The notes: a model not told the origin generated them from the letters alone. A stretch of DNA of 13,973 nucleotides from Fidelibacterota bacterium UBA7300 (GCA_002471865.1 DKQU01000012.1:9742-23714); one strand, 5' to 3'. Shown: positions 1 to 8,972, numbered from the stretch's first letter. Program-made: numbers and translations.

Positions 1-488
1 CCTATCTTTTGATATTCCCTTTGGAGTTCTAAAATGTTTTGGCGAATCTTTATCTGATTGAATGGTGCACCAGTTTTTATTTTTAGATACTTCCTGATTT
101 TCTTTTCAGAAAGAGCTTCTTCTCCATTTATCGTTAATGAGTTGAGGGTAGACTGAGTCCTTTCGTTAATCTCGAAATAAATATTTACTCTTTCCTCACC
201 AATAACTTCGAATTTCTCACTTACTGACGCACTTAAGAATCCTTCAGATGCATAGAAATTTTTTAGAGTAATTGCATCGAGTTTTAATGATCTACGATTG
301 AATTCAGAAAATTTGAAAATGAACGGTTCTTTCAACCGAATGATCTTCTGGAGCTTACGATCAGAAAATGTTTCATTACCTTCAAAAACAACAGAGTTTA
401 CATAATAACGTTGATCCTTTATTTGAGGAAATACCTTAAATACAAACAGAAAAATAAATGGAACCAGTAATACCGTTTTCAGTCTCAA
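1..488 (-). CDS. Omp85-family outer-membrane assembly protein (TamA/BamA-like), N-terminal part
   Basis: This gene is partial: 162 codons are visible and the rest lies beyond the left edge. By translation the N-terminus is a Lys/Arg-starting signal peptide (residues 1 to about 21, hydrophobic core LLVPFIFLFVF). One POTRA-like repeat follows at about 28-108 (YVNSVVFEGNETFSDRKL opening, then FYASEGFLSASV), and a second begins at about 109 (LNSLTINGEEALSEKKI). POTRA repeats recruit substrate or partner proteins in the periplasm ahead of the membrane barrel of Omp85 proteins; the barrel is not visible. The start is TTG at 488-486, because a stop lies six codons upstream in frame and the visible part contains no ATG. 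It begins one base after the tamB stop with no clear Shine-Dalgarno, which suggests translational coupling. TamB adjacency favours a TamA-like role, but POTRA number and barrel type cannot be judged, so BamA remains possible. No lipobox cysteine is seen, so it is not the TamL lipoprotein type. Confidence 0.85.
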   Translation of the reverse strand, partial: MRLKTVLLVPFIFLFVFKVFPQIKDQRYYVNSVVFEGNETFSDRKLQKIIRLKEPFIFKFSEFNRRSLKLDAITLKNFYASEGFLSASVSEKFEVIGEERVNIYFEINERTQSTLNSLTINGEEALSEKKIRKYLKIKTGAPFNQIKIRQNILELQREYQKI

Positions 489-489
489 G

Positions 490-3400
490 TTAGAACTGCC
501 GTTTCAAACGATATCTAACCTGAACCTGTCCGTCTTCATCATAGCTAATAACAAAGGAGACATTTGGAGTTAATTTATATTCTACACCCACTTCATACGG
601 TTCGGAAAAAGATAGACTTTGCTTGTAGCTGAGATAAACATTCTCAGTCATCTTGGTTCCGACTTTTACTGATAAATCTTCATCAGAGTCTCCCATGATA
701 GATTCAGAACCTTCAATTTCAAATTCATCCAAAGGAGTCGAACGGATTAGGTTTCTCTCCAATTCATTTTCAAGAAGCTTACCAAATATGTAAAACGATT
801 GGTCTCCAAAACCATCACCAGCTGGACCTCCACCATCCAATCTTCTCTGAATTGTAAGAAGTTCCAGTAGTTCGCCTTGACTATAAAAACCTTCTTGGCC
901 ATTGGCTTGGAGAATTATTTCAGGCTCATCCAACCTACCTGATACTAAGACATCAATCTGAATCTCTGAAACATCAGTTGTCGCAACAAAATCCAACTGT
1001 GGATTGAATTCCGATGGATCGAATACTACTCGTCCACTCTTAATATCGAAGACATCAGAAAAGTAGTAGAATTTCCCTTTCCTTACATCTACCTCACCAG
1101 AGTATCTATAAGGGCCATTGCCAAGTTGATATAAAGACATTGTACCTTCGAACTCTGCGTCCATTTGACTGTTTTGGAGAAAAACATTTCCATTTTCCAT
1201 TGGGAAATGAAGCTTGTAATGAGAAATTGTCTCTCCTTCTATTGGGGATTCAGCATACGGATCTTCAACAAATTCCATCCTAAGCACTGCTTCACTTGGA
1301 ATTATGTCACCAGCGATTGACACTGTATCTTTGCCTGTTATTAAAAGATTAAGGTCTGCAACTCCTTCAATTTCTCCAAGAAGAGTTCGGATATACACAT
1401 CTTTACCAGTTATGAGAAAAGCAAGATTAGGCCAAAAGAATTCTTCAAGATCCATACTACCTGAAACTCGAATGTTATCTGTTAAACTACTTTTTGTTTT
1501 CTTAGCCGGTATGATAGCTTTTTTCAGTTGGCTACCCCATGAAGCATCAGAGGTAATGTGGCTCTTTCCCACCAAGTTCTCCAAAATGAATTTATTTTCT
1601 TTCAGGATAGCACTTCCTTCTACGCCCAGTATAGGACGATCAAGCATTAGAGCATAAATAGTACCGTCCTTTACATGTACCTTTCCATTTCGAATAGGGT
1701 AAGCAGGTGTTCCCATAATTTCAAGAGACAGTTCAATATCACCAGTAACTGAGTCAACATCTACTAAATAAGGTGTTAATACTTCAAGATTGGGTGTAAC
1801 TGCTGAAAACTGCATTGAAATACGTTCATCTTTAAGCCATCTATTGTCAGGGAGATTGCTTATAGATAAATCAATAGGTAGATAGCCTCCTCCTGAATAA
1901 TAACCTCCTTTTATATAAGCAATCAGGTCCTCAAAGTATAGTCGTTTATCAGTATACCGACCCGAACCGGAAATAGTTTTACCCATAATTTTGTCATATC
2001 GAGGCGAAATAATTTCAAGAGCAAAAACCATTTCGGGATCTTCACTAATACCGCTAACGGCAAGACTTCCTGATACAATTCCATCTATCGAAACATCTTT
2101 AGGAAGATATTCTTCAAGTAGATCTAGTTGAAAATTCTTGAACTCGCCAGAAAATTTTGTTAATCCTACAGGATCAATTTCAAATGGTAACTTTCCAGTA
2201 TCTGTACGTCTGATTTTTACAGAACCTGATAGCATCGCGTCACCTTTTTTTTCATCCTTTATCTTGAATTCTTTTATTCGCAAAACATTATCTTTTAAAT
2301 CAGATGCTAAAGTGAATTTTTCAAAAAATGTATCACCAAATTTACCATCACTTATTTCTATTACTCCAGCCGATTCAATATGATCACCTTCGGTTGTTAA
2401 ATCTATTTCGGCAAAAAGATCACCAATTATAGGCAATTGCAAATCAAGTGCTTTAGCTAATCCAGTTAGATTCAGATTTACTATAGAAAAAGACGCATCA
2501 ACTACTTGCTCATCCTCTATCACGAAAGCTATTTCAGCTCTTCCATCGTTTAACCGTAATTCTGCAGGTTTTAGTTCTATTCGATTATTCTGGTTTTGAA
2601 ATACAATTTGATTCCCATTCGTAACCATCTCATCTGCAAACGTTAGTTGCATCTGATCAACTATAATCTCTTCGTTTCCAATTAGCTGACCAGAAGCTTG
2701 AAAAGTGTAATCCGCATTTTGAAGTTTCGCTTTTGATACCAAGATTGAATCGCCTCTAAAAGACAGATCAAATTCAGCTGCATCCAACGGGAATTCACTT
2801 AAGTGACCATTTGAAGCCACCGCACGAAACTGTCCATAAGGCTCAGATACAACCGAATTAACTAGAAATGAAGCCGAAAACGATTCTAAATCTGCATCTT
2901 GAGTGACGATATTCTCAAAACTCAGAAAACCTGAAAGAGAGGGATCAAAAAGATAACCAGATGCTTCTAGTGTTCCACGTACTCGACCTGTCACATCACC
3001 AATTTCTAAAACCGAAGCCAAAGCAGTCAAATTACCTTGACGTGCAGTGATTGAGACAGCCATTTGTTCATTGGACAGGTTCATTCGACCAGAAGCGATA
3101 ATGGATCCATAATCAAAATCGAATCTAAGGGAATCATTAATTTCAATACGATTATTTGCATAAACAAAACCTCCTTTTGCAGCCACATACCCTCGCTGTC
3201 CTGGTACACTATTTTTTATATCGAACGATACTTCAACTTCATCAGGTTCGAAATTTTTTAATGAAGCTGAAAGTTGCATGTTACCTTTTATCTCCGTTTT
3301 CTGTCCAATTAACAAAACATCTGCCAAATTGAGATTAGTAATCTCTAGATTTAGTTTGAGTTGTCCTGCATCTGAATAAGTTCCATTTCCTTTCATCTCA

Positions 3401-4359
3401 GTTTCACCCAATTCAAACTGAGCTTTCCTAAGTTTATAAAAACCATCTGATATTTCACCTGATACTTCGGCCTTTGCTAATAGTTTGTTACTGTAAGAGT
3501 TATGAATAGCGGCAGTTGCAAACCCAGATTCAAAATCACTGTTAAAGGTTAATTTTACATTTACACGATCAGTATTAAATAATTCTTCGAGACTGTAAGC
3601 CTTTAGTCTAGAGCTTAATAAATTGTCAACTAAGAGATTACCCTGGATTTGTTTCCTAGGTAAAAAATCTATTCTACCCGAAAAGGCAAACCGATCGTAA
3701 CCCCAATAAATGTCCAAATCTTTTCCTTCAACAAAAGTGGGGCCTACATTGATTATACCTGATTCCAGACGAACTTTCTCAAGACCAGAAGACTCAGTTA
3801 TGTGTAAGTCCCAAGGTTCGAACTGAAGAGCTTCATCTCCAGAGATGATTTCTCCAGCTAAATCAACAGTGTAAAGCGTTTCGATGGGTGGCTCTTGGGA
3901 TTCATCTATCATACGTAAAGTTGCGCTAGACATTCTAAGAGTGCTGACAGAAAAATCATTTTCCATGAGATCAGAAACAAAACTGAGGTTTTCAATTGAA
4001 TTATCTTCGTTGTTTCTGATAGTTACAATAGCATTGTCAAACGCTAATTCATCTATCCCCCAATTTCCTGAAAGGATTCTACTAAGGTCGAGGTTCAATA
4101 AGACATTTTCACAAAATATCACGACTGAACCATCTCCACTCTTTAGATAGACGCTACTGAGAGTTACATCTGAAGTTAACTTGCCATTTATTTCTACCAA
4201 CGAGAGGGACCAATCGTTGGGTTCCAGGAGATTTTCGTTTATGTATTCTATAATATACTTGGACCAAGCTCCAGGGCTCATAAGAATATAGGAAATTCCT
4301 CCACCTAGAAGAATCAAGGTAATGGTCAAGATCAATACTGCTTTTTTACGTTTTGTCAT
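490..4359 (-). CDS. tamB: TamB-type translocation and assembly module protein (DUF490/AsmA-like)
   Basis: The protein has 1289 residues, close to the roughly 1260 of E. coli TamB. It opens with a basic stretch and one membrane helix (about 7-27, AVLILTITLILLGGGISYIL), giving an inner-membrane anchor with the bulk in the periplasm. The long middle (about 50-950) is almost entirely amphipathic beta-type sequence with recurrent patterns such as LxLxxSGxxxDP and VSGSLAVSGISEDPEM, as expected for the beta-taco groove of AsmA/TamB bridge proteins. The last 330 residues or so match the TamB C-terminal domain: VLVSGRLDEPEI at about 1137-1148, the QGELLELLTIQRRL helix after it, FGDQSFYIFGKLLENELER, then NVYLSYKQSLSF and a terminal strand ending in RLKRQF. 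The family works with an Omp85 partner and, in current models, carries lipid between membranes. The gene directly precedes an Omp85 gene. The ATG at 4359 gives the expected anchor, but no Shine-Dalgarno is seen. Confidence 0.93.
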   Translation of the reverse strand: MTKRKKAVLILTITLILLGGGISYILMSPGAWSKYIIEYINENLLEPNDWSLSLVEINGKLTSDVTLSSVYLKSGDGSVVIFCENVLLNLDLSRILSGNWGIDELAFDNAIVTIRNNEDNSIENLSFVSDLMENDFSVSTLRMSSATLRMIDESQEPPIETLYTVDLAGEIISGDEALQFEPWDLHITESSGLEKVRLESGIINVGPTFVEGKDLDIYWGYDRFAFSGRIDFLPRKQIQGNLLVDNLLSSRLKAYSLEELFNTDRVNVKLTFNSDFESGFATAAIHNSYSNKLLAKAEVSGEISDGFYKLRKAQFELGETEMKGNGTYSDAGQLKLNLEITNLNLADVLLIGQKTEIKGNMQLSASLKNFEPDEVEVSFDIKNSVPGQRGYVAAKGGFVYANNRIEINDSLRFDFDYGSIIASGRMNLSNEQMAVSITARQGNLTALASVLEIGDVTGRVRGTLEASGYLFDPSLSGFLSFENIVTQDADLESFSASFLVNSVVSEPYGQFRAVASNGHLSEFPLDAAEFDLSFRGDSILVSKAKLQNADYTFQASGQLIGNEEIIVDQMQLTFADEMVTNGNQIVFQNQNNRIELKPAELRLNDGRAEIAFVIEDEQVVDASFSIVNLNLTGLAKALDLQLPIIGDLFAEIDLTTEGDHIESAGVIEISDGKFGDTFFEKFTLASDLKDNVLRIKEFKIKDEKKGDAMLSGSVKIRRTDTGKLPFEIDPVGLTKFSGEFKNFQLDLLEEYLPKDVSIDGIVSGSLAVSGISEDPEMVFALEIISPRYDKIMGKTISGSGRYTDKRLYFEDLIAYIKGGYYSGGGYLPIDLSISNLPDNRWLKDERISMQFSAVTPNLEVLTPYLVDVDSVTGDIELSLEIMGTPAYPIRNGKVHVKDGTIYALMLDRPILGVEGSAILKENKFILENLVGKSHITSDASWGSQLKKAIIPAKKTKSSLTDNIRVSGSMDLEEFFWPNLAFLITGKDVYIRTLLGEIEGVADLNLLITGKDTVSIAGDIIPSEAVLRMEFVEDPYAESPIEGETISHYKLHFPMENGNVFLQNSQMDAEFEGTMSLYQLGNGPYRYSGEVDVRKGKFYYFSDVFDIKSGRVVFDPSEFNPQLDFVATTDVSEIQIDVLVSGRLDEPEIILQANGQEGFYSQGELLELLTIQRRLDGGGPAGDGFGDQSFYIFGKLLENELERNLIRSTPLDEFEIEGSESIMGDSDEDLSVKVGTKMTENVYLSYKQSLSFSEPYEVGVEYKLTPNVSFVISYDEDGQVQVRYRLKRQF

Positions 4360-4372
4360 CTATGGGAACATA

Positions 4373-4404
4373 CAAATATAACGTAAGGAAGTTCCAAATA
4401 CAAA
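4373..4404 (-). promoter_or_regulatory. Candidate tamB promoter
   Basis: Read on the minus strand, TTTG (4404-4401) is followed after 20 bases by TATATTTG (4380-4373), which fits the Bacteroidota-type TTTG / TAnnTTTG promoter pattern. The same DNA also fits a sigma70 layout: a weak -35 TTGTAT (4403-4398), a 17-base spacer and -10 TATATT (4380-4375, five of six consensus positions). Either reading puts the start near 4366 and a leader of only about 7 bases before the ATG, which fits the missing Shine-Dalgarno. The -35/-33 element sits in the T-tract of the dnaK terminator. This is pattern reading only. Confidence 0.4.
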
Positions 4405-4436
4405 AAAGGCGGAGAATCTCCGCCTTATTTTTTTTT
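4402..4436. terminator. Bidirectional intrinsic terminator after dnaK
   Basis: A GC-rich hairpin with a 9-bp perfect stem (AAGGCGGAG at 4406-4414 pairing with CTCCGCCTT at 4418-4426) and a 3-base loop is flanked by six A on one side (4402-4407) and nine T on the other (4428-4436). Read on the minus strand it ends the dnaK transcript with a T-run. Read on the plus strand it also has a T-run, so it would block antisense transcription into dnaK. It lies about 30 bases past the dnaK stop codon and separates the dnaK unit from tamB-omp85. Confidence 0.9.
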
Positions 4437-4453
4437 ACTACTATTTTCGATAA

Positions 4454-6358
4454 TCAGTCAACTACCTCGAAATCAGCATCCTCGATCTCTTCATCATCTT
4501 TCTTTTTCTCTTCCGAAGTATCGGTAGATTTTTCTGGTTCCTGTTCTTTCGCGCTAGCATACATCTTACTGGCAACCTCGTTCCAATTTTTGTTGAGTTC
4601 ATCCACAGCTTCACGAATATCATCAACATTAGAACTCTCTTTAGCTTTTTTCAGCTTTTCTACGGAATCATCTAAGCTCTTTCGATCATCATCGCTCAAC
4701 TTATCTTTGAACTCTTCGAGATTCTTCTCAGTCTGAAAAATGAGTTGATCAGCTTGATTGCGCAGATCTACTTCTTCACGCTTTTTCTTGTCTTCAGCTT
4801 CATGTTTTTTAGCATCATCTACCATCTTTTCTACTTCTTCCTCGGAGAGTCCACTGGAAGCTTCAATTCGAATAGACTGCTCTTTACCAGTAGCTTTATC
4901 CTTGGCAGAAACGTTCAAGATTCCATTGGCATCGATATCGAAGGTAACCTCTATCTGTGGAATACCTCTTGGTGAAGGTGGAATTCCTTCCAAATGAAAC
5001 CTACCGATAGTTTTATTGTAAACTGCCATCTCACGTTCACCCTGAAGCACATGAATCTCGACAGAAGTTTGATTATCAGCTGCAGTAGAGAAAATCTGAC
5101 TCTTTTTAGTCGGTATTGTGCTGTTTCTCTCAATGAGATTTGTAGATACTCCTCCAAGAGTTTCAATCCCAAGTGAAAGAGGTGTTACATCCAAGAGAAG
5201 TACATCTTCGACATCTCCTCCGAGAATACCACCTTGAATTCCAGCGCCCATAGCCACAACTTCATCTGGGTTTACACCTCTGTTAGGCTCTTTCCCGAAT
5301 ATCTTCTTGACTATTTCCTGAACTTTTGGAATTCTTGTAGAACCACCGACAAGAATTACTTCATCAATATCACTTGCTTTGAGCCCGGAGTCTTTCAACG
5401 CTTTTTCACAAGGTTCTTTTGTACGATTTAATAAATCTTCGATTCGATTTTCGAGATCTGCTCGTGACATTGAAAGATTCAGATGTTTTGGACCGGTATT
5501 ATCAGCTGTAATGAAAGGTAAGTTGATATCAGTTTGCATTGAACTGGATAACTCTTTCTTTGCATTTTCTGCAGCTTCTCGAAGCCTCTGTAATGCCATA
5601 GGATCTTCTTTTAGATCAATACCGTCAGATTTCTTGAACTCTTCGGCAATCCAGTCAACAACGCGCTGATCAAAATCGTCACCACCAAGATGTCCATCTC
5701 CGTTAGATGCATTTACTTCAATGGACTTCTCACCGTCGATATCCATGATGTCAAGTATTGAAATATCGAATGTTCCGCCACCCAAATCAAAGACCGCAAC
5801 CTTCTGATCCTTCTTCTTATCCAGACCATACGCAAGTGCAGCTGCAGTAGGTTCGTTAATTATCCTTCTCACTGTCAAACCGGCAATCTTTCCTGCGTCT
5901 TTTGTAGCTTGTCGCTGAGAATCATTAAAATAAGCAGGTACAGTGATAACAGCTTCTTTCACAGATTGACCAAGATAATCTTCCGCCATCTGCTTGAGTT
6001 TCTGAAGGATCATAGCACTGATCTCTGGAGGAGTATATGTTTTGTCAACTGCCTCTACTACAACTCCACCTCCTTTACCGGCTTTAACCTGATACGGAAC
6101 TTCACTTACCTCAGTACCTACCTCATCAAACTCACGCCCCATAAATCTTTTGATAGAAAACACAGTATTTTGGGGATTGGTAACCGCTTGTCGTTTAGCC
6201 GGTTGACCAATCAATCTTTCTCCATCTGTAGTAAAAGCTACAACCGATGGAAGTGTACGTCCACCTTCTGGTGTAGGAACTATTTTTGGTTCTCCACTTT
6301 CCATTATTGATAGACAAGAATTGGTCGTTCCTAGATCGATTCCAATAATTTTTGACAT
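4454..6358 (-). CDS. dnaK: Molecular chaperone DnaK (Hsp70)
   Basis: This is a complete 634-residue cytoplasmic Hsp70 that binds exposed hydrophobic segments in an ATP-dependent cycle with DnaJ and GrpE. The nucleotide-binding domain carries IGIDLGTTNS (5-14), ITVPAYFNDSQRQAT (138-152), NEPTAAALAYGLD (168-180), the VFDLGGGTFD phosphate loop (189-198) and VGGSTRIP (337-344). The conserved linker VLLLDVTP is at 386-393, the beta-sandwich substrate domain at about 394-505, and the helical lid after that. The protein ends in an acidic tail, DADFEVVD, a variant of the usual EEVD-like end. The stretch around residues 75-110 matches the segment present in diderm DnaK and missing in most Gram-positive ones. 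The start is fixed by GGAGG nine bases upstream. No grpE or dnaJ lies beside it, which is unusual but not rare. The gene is followed by a strong terminator. Confidence 0.98.
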   Translation of the reverse strand: MSKIIGIDLGTTNSCLSIMESGEPKIVPTPEGGRTLPSVVAFTTDGERLIGQPAKRQAVTNPQNTVFSIKRFMGREFDEVGTEVSEVPYQVKAGKGGGVVVEAVDKTYTPPEISAMILQKLKQMAEDYLGQSVKEAVITVPAYFNDSQRQATKDAGKIAGLTVRRIINEPTAAALAYGLDKKKDQKVAVFDLGGGTFDISILDIMDIDGEKSIEVNASNGDGHLGGDDFDQRVVDWIAEEFKKSDGIDLKEDPMALQRLREAAENAKKELSSSMQTDINLPFITADNTGPKHLNLSMSRADLENRIEDLLNRTKEPCEKALKDSGLKASDIDEVILVGGSTRIPKVQEIVKKIFGKEPNRGVNPDEVVAMGAGIQGGILGGDVEDVLLLDVTPLSLGIETLGGVSTNLIERNSTIPTKKSQIFSTAADNQTSVEIHVLQGEREMAVYNKTIGRFHLEGIPPSPRGIPQIEVTFDIDANGILNVSAKDKATGKEQSIRIEASSGLSEEEVEKMVDDAKKHEAEDKKKREEVDLRNQADQLIFQTEKNLEEFKDKLSDDDRKSLDDSVEKLKKAKESSNVDDIREAVDELNKNWNEVASKMYASAKEQEPEKSTDTSEEKKKDDEEIEDADFEVVD

Positions 6359-6485
6359 TGCTAATAACCTCCAAACTATTTATTCATTATCTAAGATGAG
6401 TTTTCAGAACCATTTGATGCAATAACCATACCATGGAACTAAAAGTGTATATATGGCAGAGATAGGGTACTATACGACGGTAAGA
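6359..6485 (-). promoter_or_regulatory. dnaK leader with strong ribosome-binding site
   Basis: This 127-base gap between clpC and dnaK carries a clear Shine-Dalgarno, GGAGG (6372-6368), nine bases before the dnaK ATG. A -10-like GATAAT (6391-6386) is present, but no convincing -35 stands at the right distance. I find neither the CIRCE inverted repeat (TTAGCACTC/GAGTGCTAA) nor a sigma32-type CTTGAAA / CCCCAT pair. The gap is large relative to the rest of the block, so a dnaK promoter here is likely, but I cannot place it. Confidence 0.5.
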
Positions 6486-8972
6486 CTAAGTCTTCTTGTC
6501 AGACTTATTTTTTACTTTAGATTTTATTTTCACTGATTTGCTAGATATTTTTTTAGAATTATTGAAGACCAATTCACCTGATTTAGCATCAACCTTAATC
6601 GTGTCACCTTCCTGATATTTTCCTTCAAGAATTTTTTCAGAAAGAGGGCTTTCGATAGACGATTGAATTTCTCGTCTTAATGGTCGAACTCCATATTCAA
6701 GACTGTAACCTTTCTCAATAATTAAATCTTTTGCACGATGTGTAAGAGTAAGAGACATCTTTTTTTCAGCTAAATTAGAATACAGATCTTTCAATTGTAA
6801 ATTAATAATCTCTCTAACACTTTTAGTCGAAAGGGTATCGAATACAAGCACTTCATCAAGACGGTTAAGGAACTCCGGATTAAAGGTATCCTTCACATTA
6901 TTCATAACACTTACCTTCATTGCGTCATAATCTGAATCAGAGGAACCTTCTCCAAATCCGTATGTATGCAGCTTACCAATTCCTTTTGTTCCAAGATTAG
7001 AGGTCATAATAATTATCGTATTACGGAAATCAATCTTTCTGCCCATACTATCTGTTATGACTCCTTCATCAAGAAGTTGAAGGAGGATGTTATAAACATC
7101 GTGATGAGCTTTTTCCATTTCATCAAATAAAATTACTGAATAAGGTTTACGTCTTACGCGTTCTGTCAATTCTCCACCCTCCTCATAACCCACATAACCG
7201 GGTGGGGCACCAATTAGTCGAGAAGCTGAGAATCGTTCCATATATTCTGTCATATCGATTTTGACAAGTGCATCATCCTGAGAAAAAAGATGGCGGGCCA
7301 GAACTTTAGCTGTCTCTGTTTTACCTACACCGGTTGGCCCCAGAATAAGAAAGGCGCCAATTGGTCGAGAGGGATTTTTCAATCCGGCGCGAGCTCTTTG
7401 AATGGCTCTGGTCAAACTTTCGATTGCAGCATCTTGGCCAATAATGTATTCTTTCAACTCATCAGCCATCTTAAGAAGCTTCTGAGATTCATTTTGAGCC
7501 ATCTTTGTGATAGGAATGCCAGTCATGGTCGAAACAACATCTGCAATATCATCTTTTGTAATGGTAACAGCACTATTGGATTCTTGCTTAGCCCATTCTT
7601 TTTGGGCGATTTCCAGTTTTTTAATTAGATTTCTTTCTCGATCACGTAAACTGGCAGCTTCTTCAAATTTCTGATTTGACACTACAGTCTCTTTCTCGGC
7701 TCTAACCTGCTCAACTTCTAATTCTAACTCGATTATTTTATCCGGAACGTTGAGATTTAATAGATGCATTCTGGCACCAGCTTCATCCATAACATCTATA
7801 GCTTTATCTGGGAGATACCTATCTGAAATATATCTATGGCTCAAATCGACACAGTTTCGAATCGCATCTTGATCGTAGCGAACATTGTGATGACTTTCGT
7901 AGCTCGATTGTAGACCTTGCAAAATTGCCACAGATTCATCAAGGGTTGGAGGTGAGATAATTATCCTCTGAAATCGTCGTTCTAAAGCTCCATCTTTCTC
8001 GATATACTTGCGATATTCTTCCATGGTTGTAGAACCGATACAGTGTATTTCTCCACGTGAAAGAGCCGGCTTGAACATGTTGGAAGCATCAAGCGAACCC
8101 GACGCGCTCCCTGCGCCCACCAAAGTATGAAGTTCATCAATGAAAAGAATAATATCATCATTGGACTCAAGTTCATTCATGATAGCTTTAATACGTTCTT
8201 CAAATTGTCCTCGATATTTTGTGCCTGCTACCAAAGAGGCGAGGTCAAGGGCTACAATCCGTTTGTTTTGAATTAGACGAGGAACTGATTTTTCTACGAC
8301 TCGTTGAGCCAATCCTTCAGCGATAGCTGTTTTCCCAACCCCGGGCTCACCTATTAAAACTGGGTTGTTTTTCTTCCTTCTGCATAGAATTTGAGCTACA
8401 CGCTCTATTTCTCCGATTCGTCCTACGACGGGATCCAGGCGATTCTGACGTGCTAATACAGTTATATCCCTACTGAAATGATCTAAAGCCGGAGTGGAGG
8501 ATTTAGTATTTGAAATAGGTTTTTTCTTTTCTTCTAAGAGAACATCATCTTCCTTTAACTGCTCAACAATTGCATCGTAATCCACTTCGTAGGCACTCAA
8601 CACTTCATAGGCAACCCCTTCCTTTTCCTGCAGCATTGCCATAAGAAGATGAAAATCCTCAGCTTGACTAGATCCGAGGTTTGATGCTTCAATGAATGTA
8701 TTCCTGAGAATCCTCTCAGCACGCCGAGTAAGAGGCAAATGACCCAGTGTCATAGTACCTCCCGAAGGTTTTACCATATCCTCGATCATTACACGCATTT
8801 CTTCCAAATCACAACCCAATATTTCCAACAGCTGTATTGCTTTCCCTGATCCTTCTCGAATTATCCCCAGCATTAAATGTTCTGAACCAACATAGCTGTG
8901 ACCCAGTTGGATTGCCTCTTCCTTGGCAAACTTCATTATTGTTTGGACGCGTTTAGAGAAATTTTCTTTCAT
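6486..8972 (-). CDS. clpC: ClpC-type AAA+ ATP-dependent Clp protease unfoldase
   Basis: This 828-residue hexameric unfoldase should feed substrates to ClpP (no clpP in this window). The Clp N domain with its double repeat spans about 1-145. The first AAA+ module has Walker A GEPGVGKT (208-215) and Walker B ILFIDE (275-280). The middle domain includes a UVR-type segment (about 432-454, NQKFEEAASLRDRERNLIKKLE shortened to its core FEEAASLRDRE), which separates ClpC from ClpB (long coiled coil) and ClpA (none). The second module has Walker A GPTGVGKT (545-552), Walker B VILFDE (613-618) and the C-terminal D2-small domain ending in a lysine-rich tail. The ClpP-docking loop reads YGF (671-673) where many ClpC proteins have VGF or IGF. 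The start is ATG 8972, since a stop lies two codons upstream. No Shine-Dalgarno is close to it; AGGAGA lies about 35 bases upstream. The gene sits 50 bases after lolD. Confidence 0.96.
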   Translation of the reverse strand: MKENFSKRVQTIMKFAKEEAIQLGHSYVGSEHLMLGIIREGSGKAIQLLEILGCDLEEMRVMIEDMVKPSGGTMTLGHLPLTRRAERILRNTFIEASNLGSSQAEDFHLLMAMLQEKEGVAYEVLSAYEVDYDAIVEQLKEDDVLLEEKKKPISNTKSSTPALDHFSRDITVLARQNRLDPVVGRIGEIERVAQILCRRKKNNPVLIGEPGVGKTAIAEGLAQRVVEKSVPRLIQNKRIVALDLASLVAGTKYRGQFEERIKAIMNELESNDDIILFIDELHTLVGAGSASGSLDASNMFKPALSRGEIHCIGSTTMEEYRKYIEKDGALERRFQRIIISPPTLDESVAILQGLQSSYESHHNVRYDQDAIRNCVDLSHRYISDRYLPDKAIDVMDEAGARMHLLNLNVPDKIIELELEVEQVRAEKETVVSNQKFEEAASLRDRERNLIKKLEIAQKEWAKQESNSAVTITKDDIADVVSTMTGIPITKMAQNESQKLLKMADELKEYIIGQDAAIESLTRAIQRARAGLKNPSRPIGAFLILGPTGVGKTETAKVLARHLFSQDDALVKIDMTEYMERFSASRLIGAPPGYVGYEEGGELTERVRRKPYSVILFDEMEKAHHDVYNILLQLLDEGVITDSMGRKIDFRNTIIIMTSNLGTKGIGKLHTYGFGEGSSDSDYDAMKVSVMNNVKDTFNPEFLNRLDEVLVFDTLSTKSVREIINLQLKDLYSNLAEKKMSLTLTHRAKDLIIEKGYSLEYGVRPLRREIQSSIESPLSEKILEGKYQEGDTIKVDAKSGELVFNNSKKISSKSVKIKSKVKNKSDKKT

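Noticed and set aside
4360..4371. Three-codon mini frame (ATG TTC CCA TAG) ending immediately before the tamB ATG
   Set aside because: The predicted transcript start lies downstream of this ATG and there is no ribosome-binding site; most likely chance.
4353..4736. Plus-strand open frame of 127 codons across the tamB start, the terminator and the dnaK tail
   Set aside because: It crosses an intrinsic terminator, and its serine/phenylalanine-rich product is what the reverse of an acidic, lysine-rich tail gives. No family resemblance was seen.
5909..6310. Plus-strand open frame of 133 codons inside dnaK
   Set aside because: It is antisense to the highly conserved DnaK nucleotide-binding domain, has no ribosome-binding site or recognisable domain, and long antisense frames over dnaK are a common by-product of its codon use.
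6461..6480. Weak inverted repeat (ATAG-TACC-CTAT) just after the clpC stop, considered as a terminator
   Set aside because: The stem is only four AT-rich base pairs and no T-run follows.
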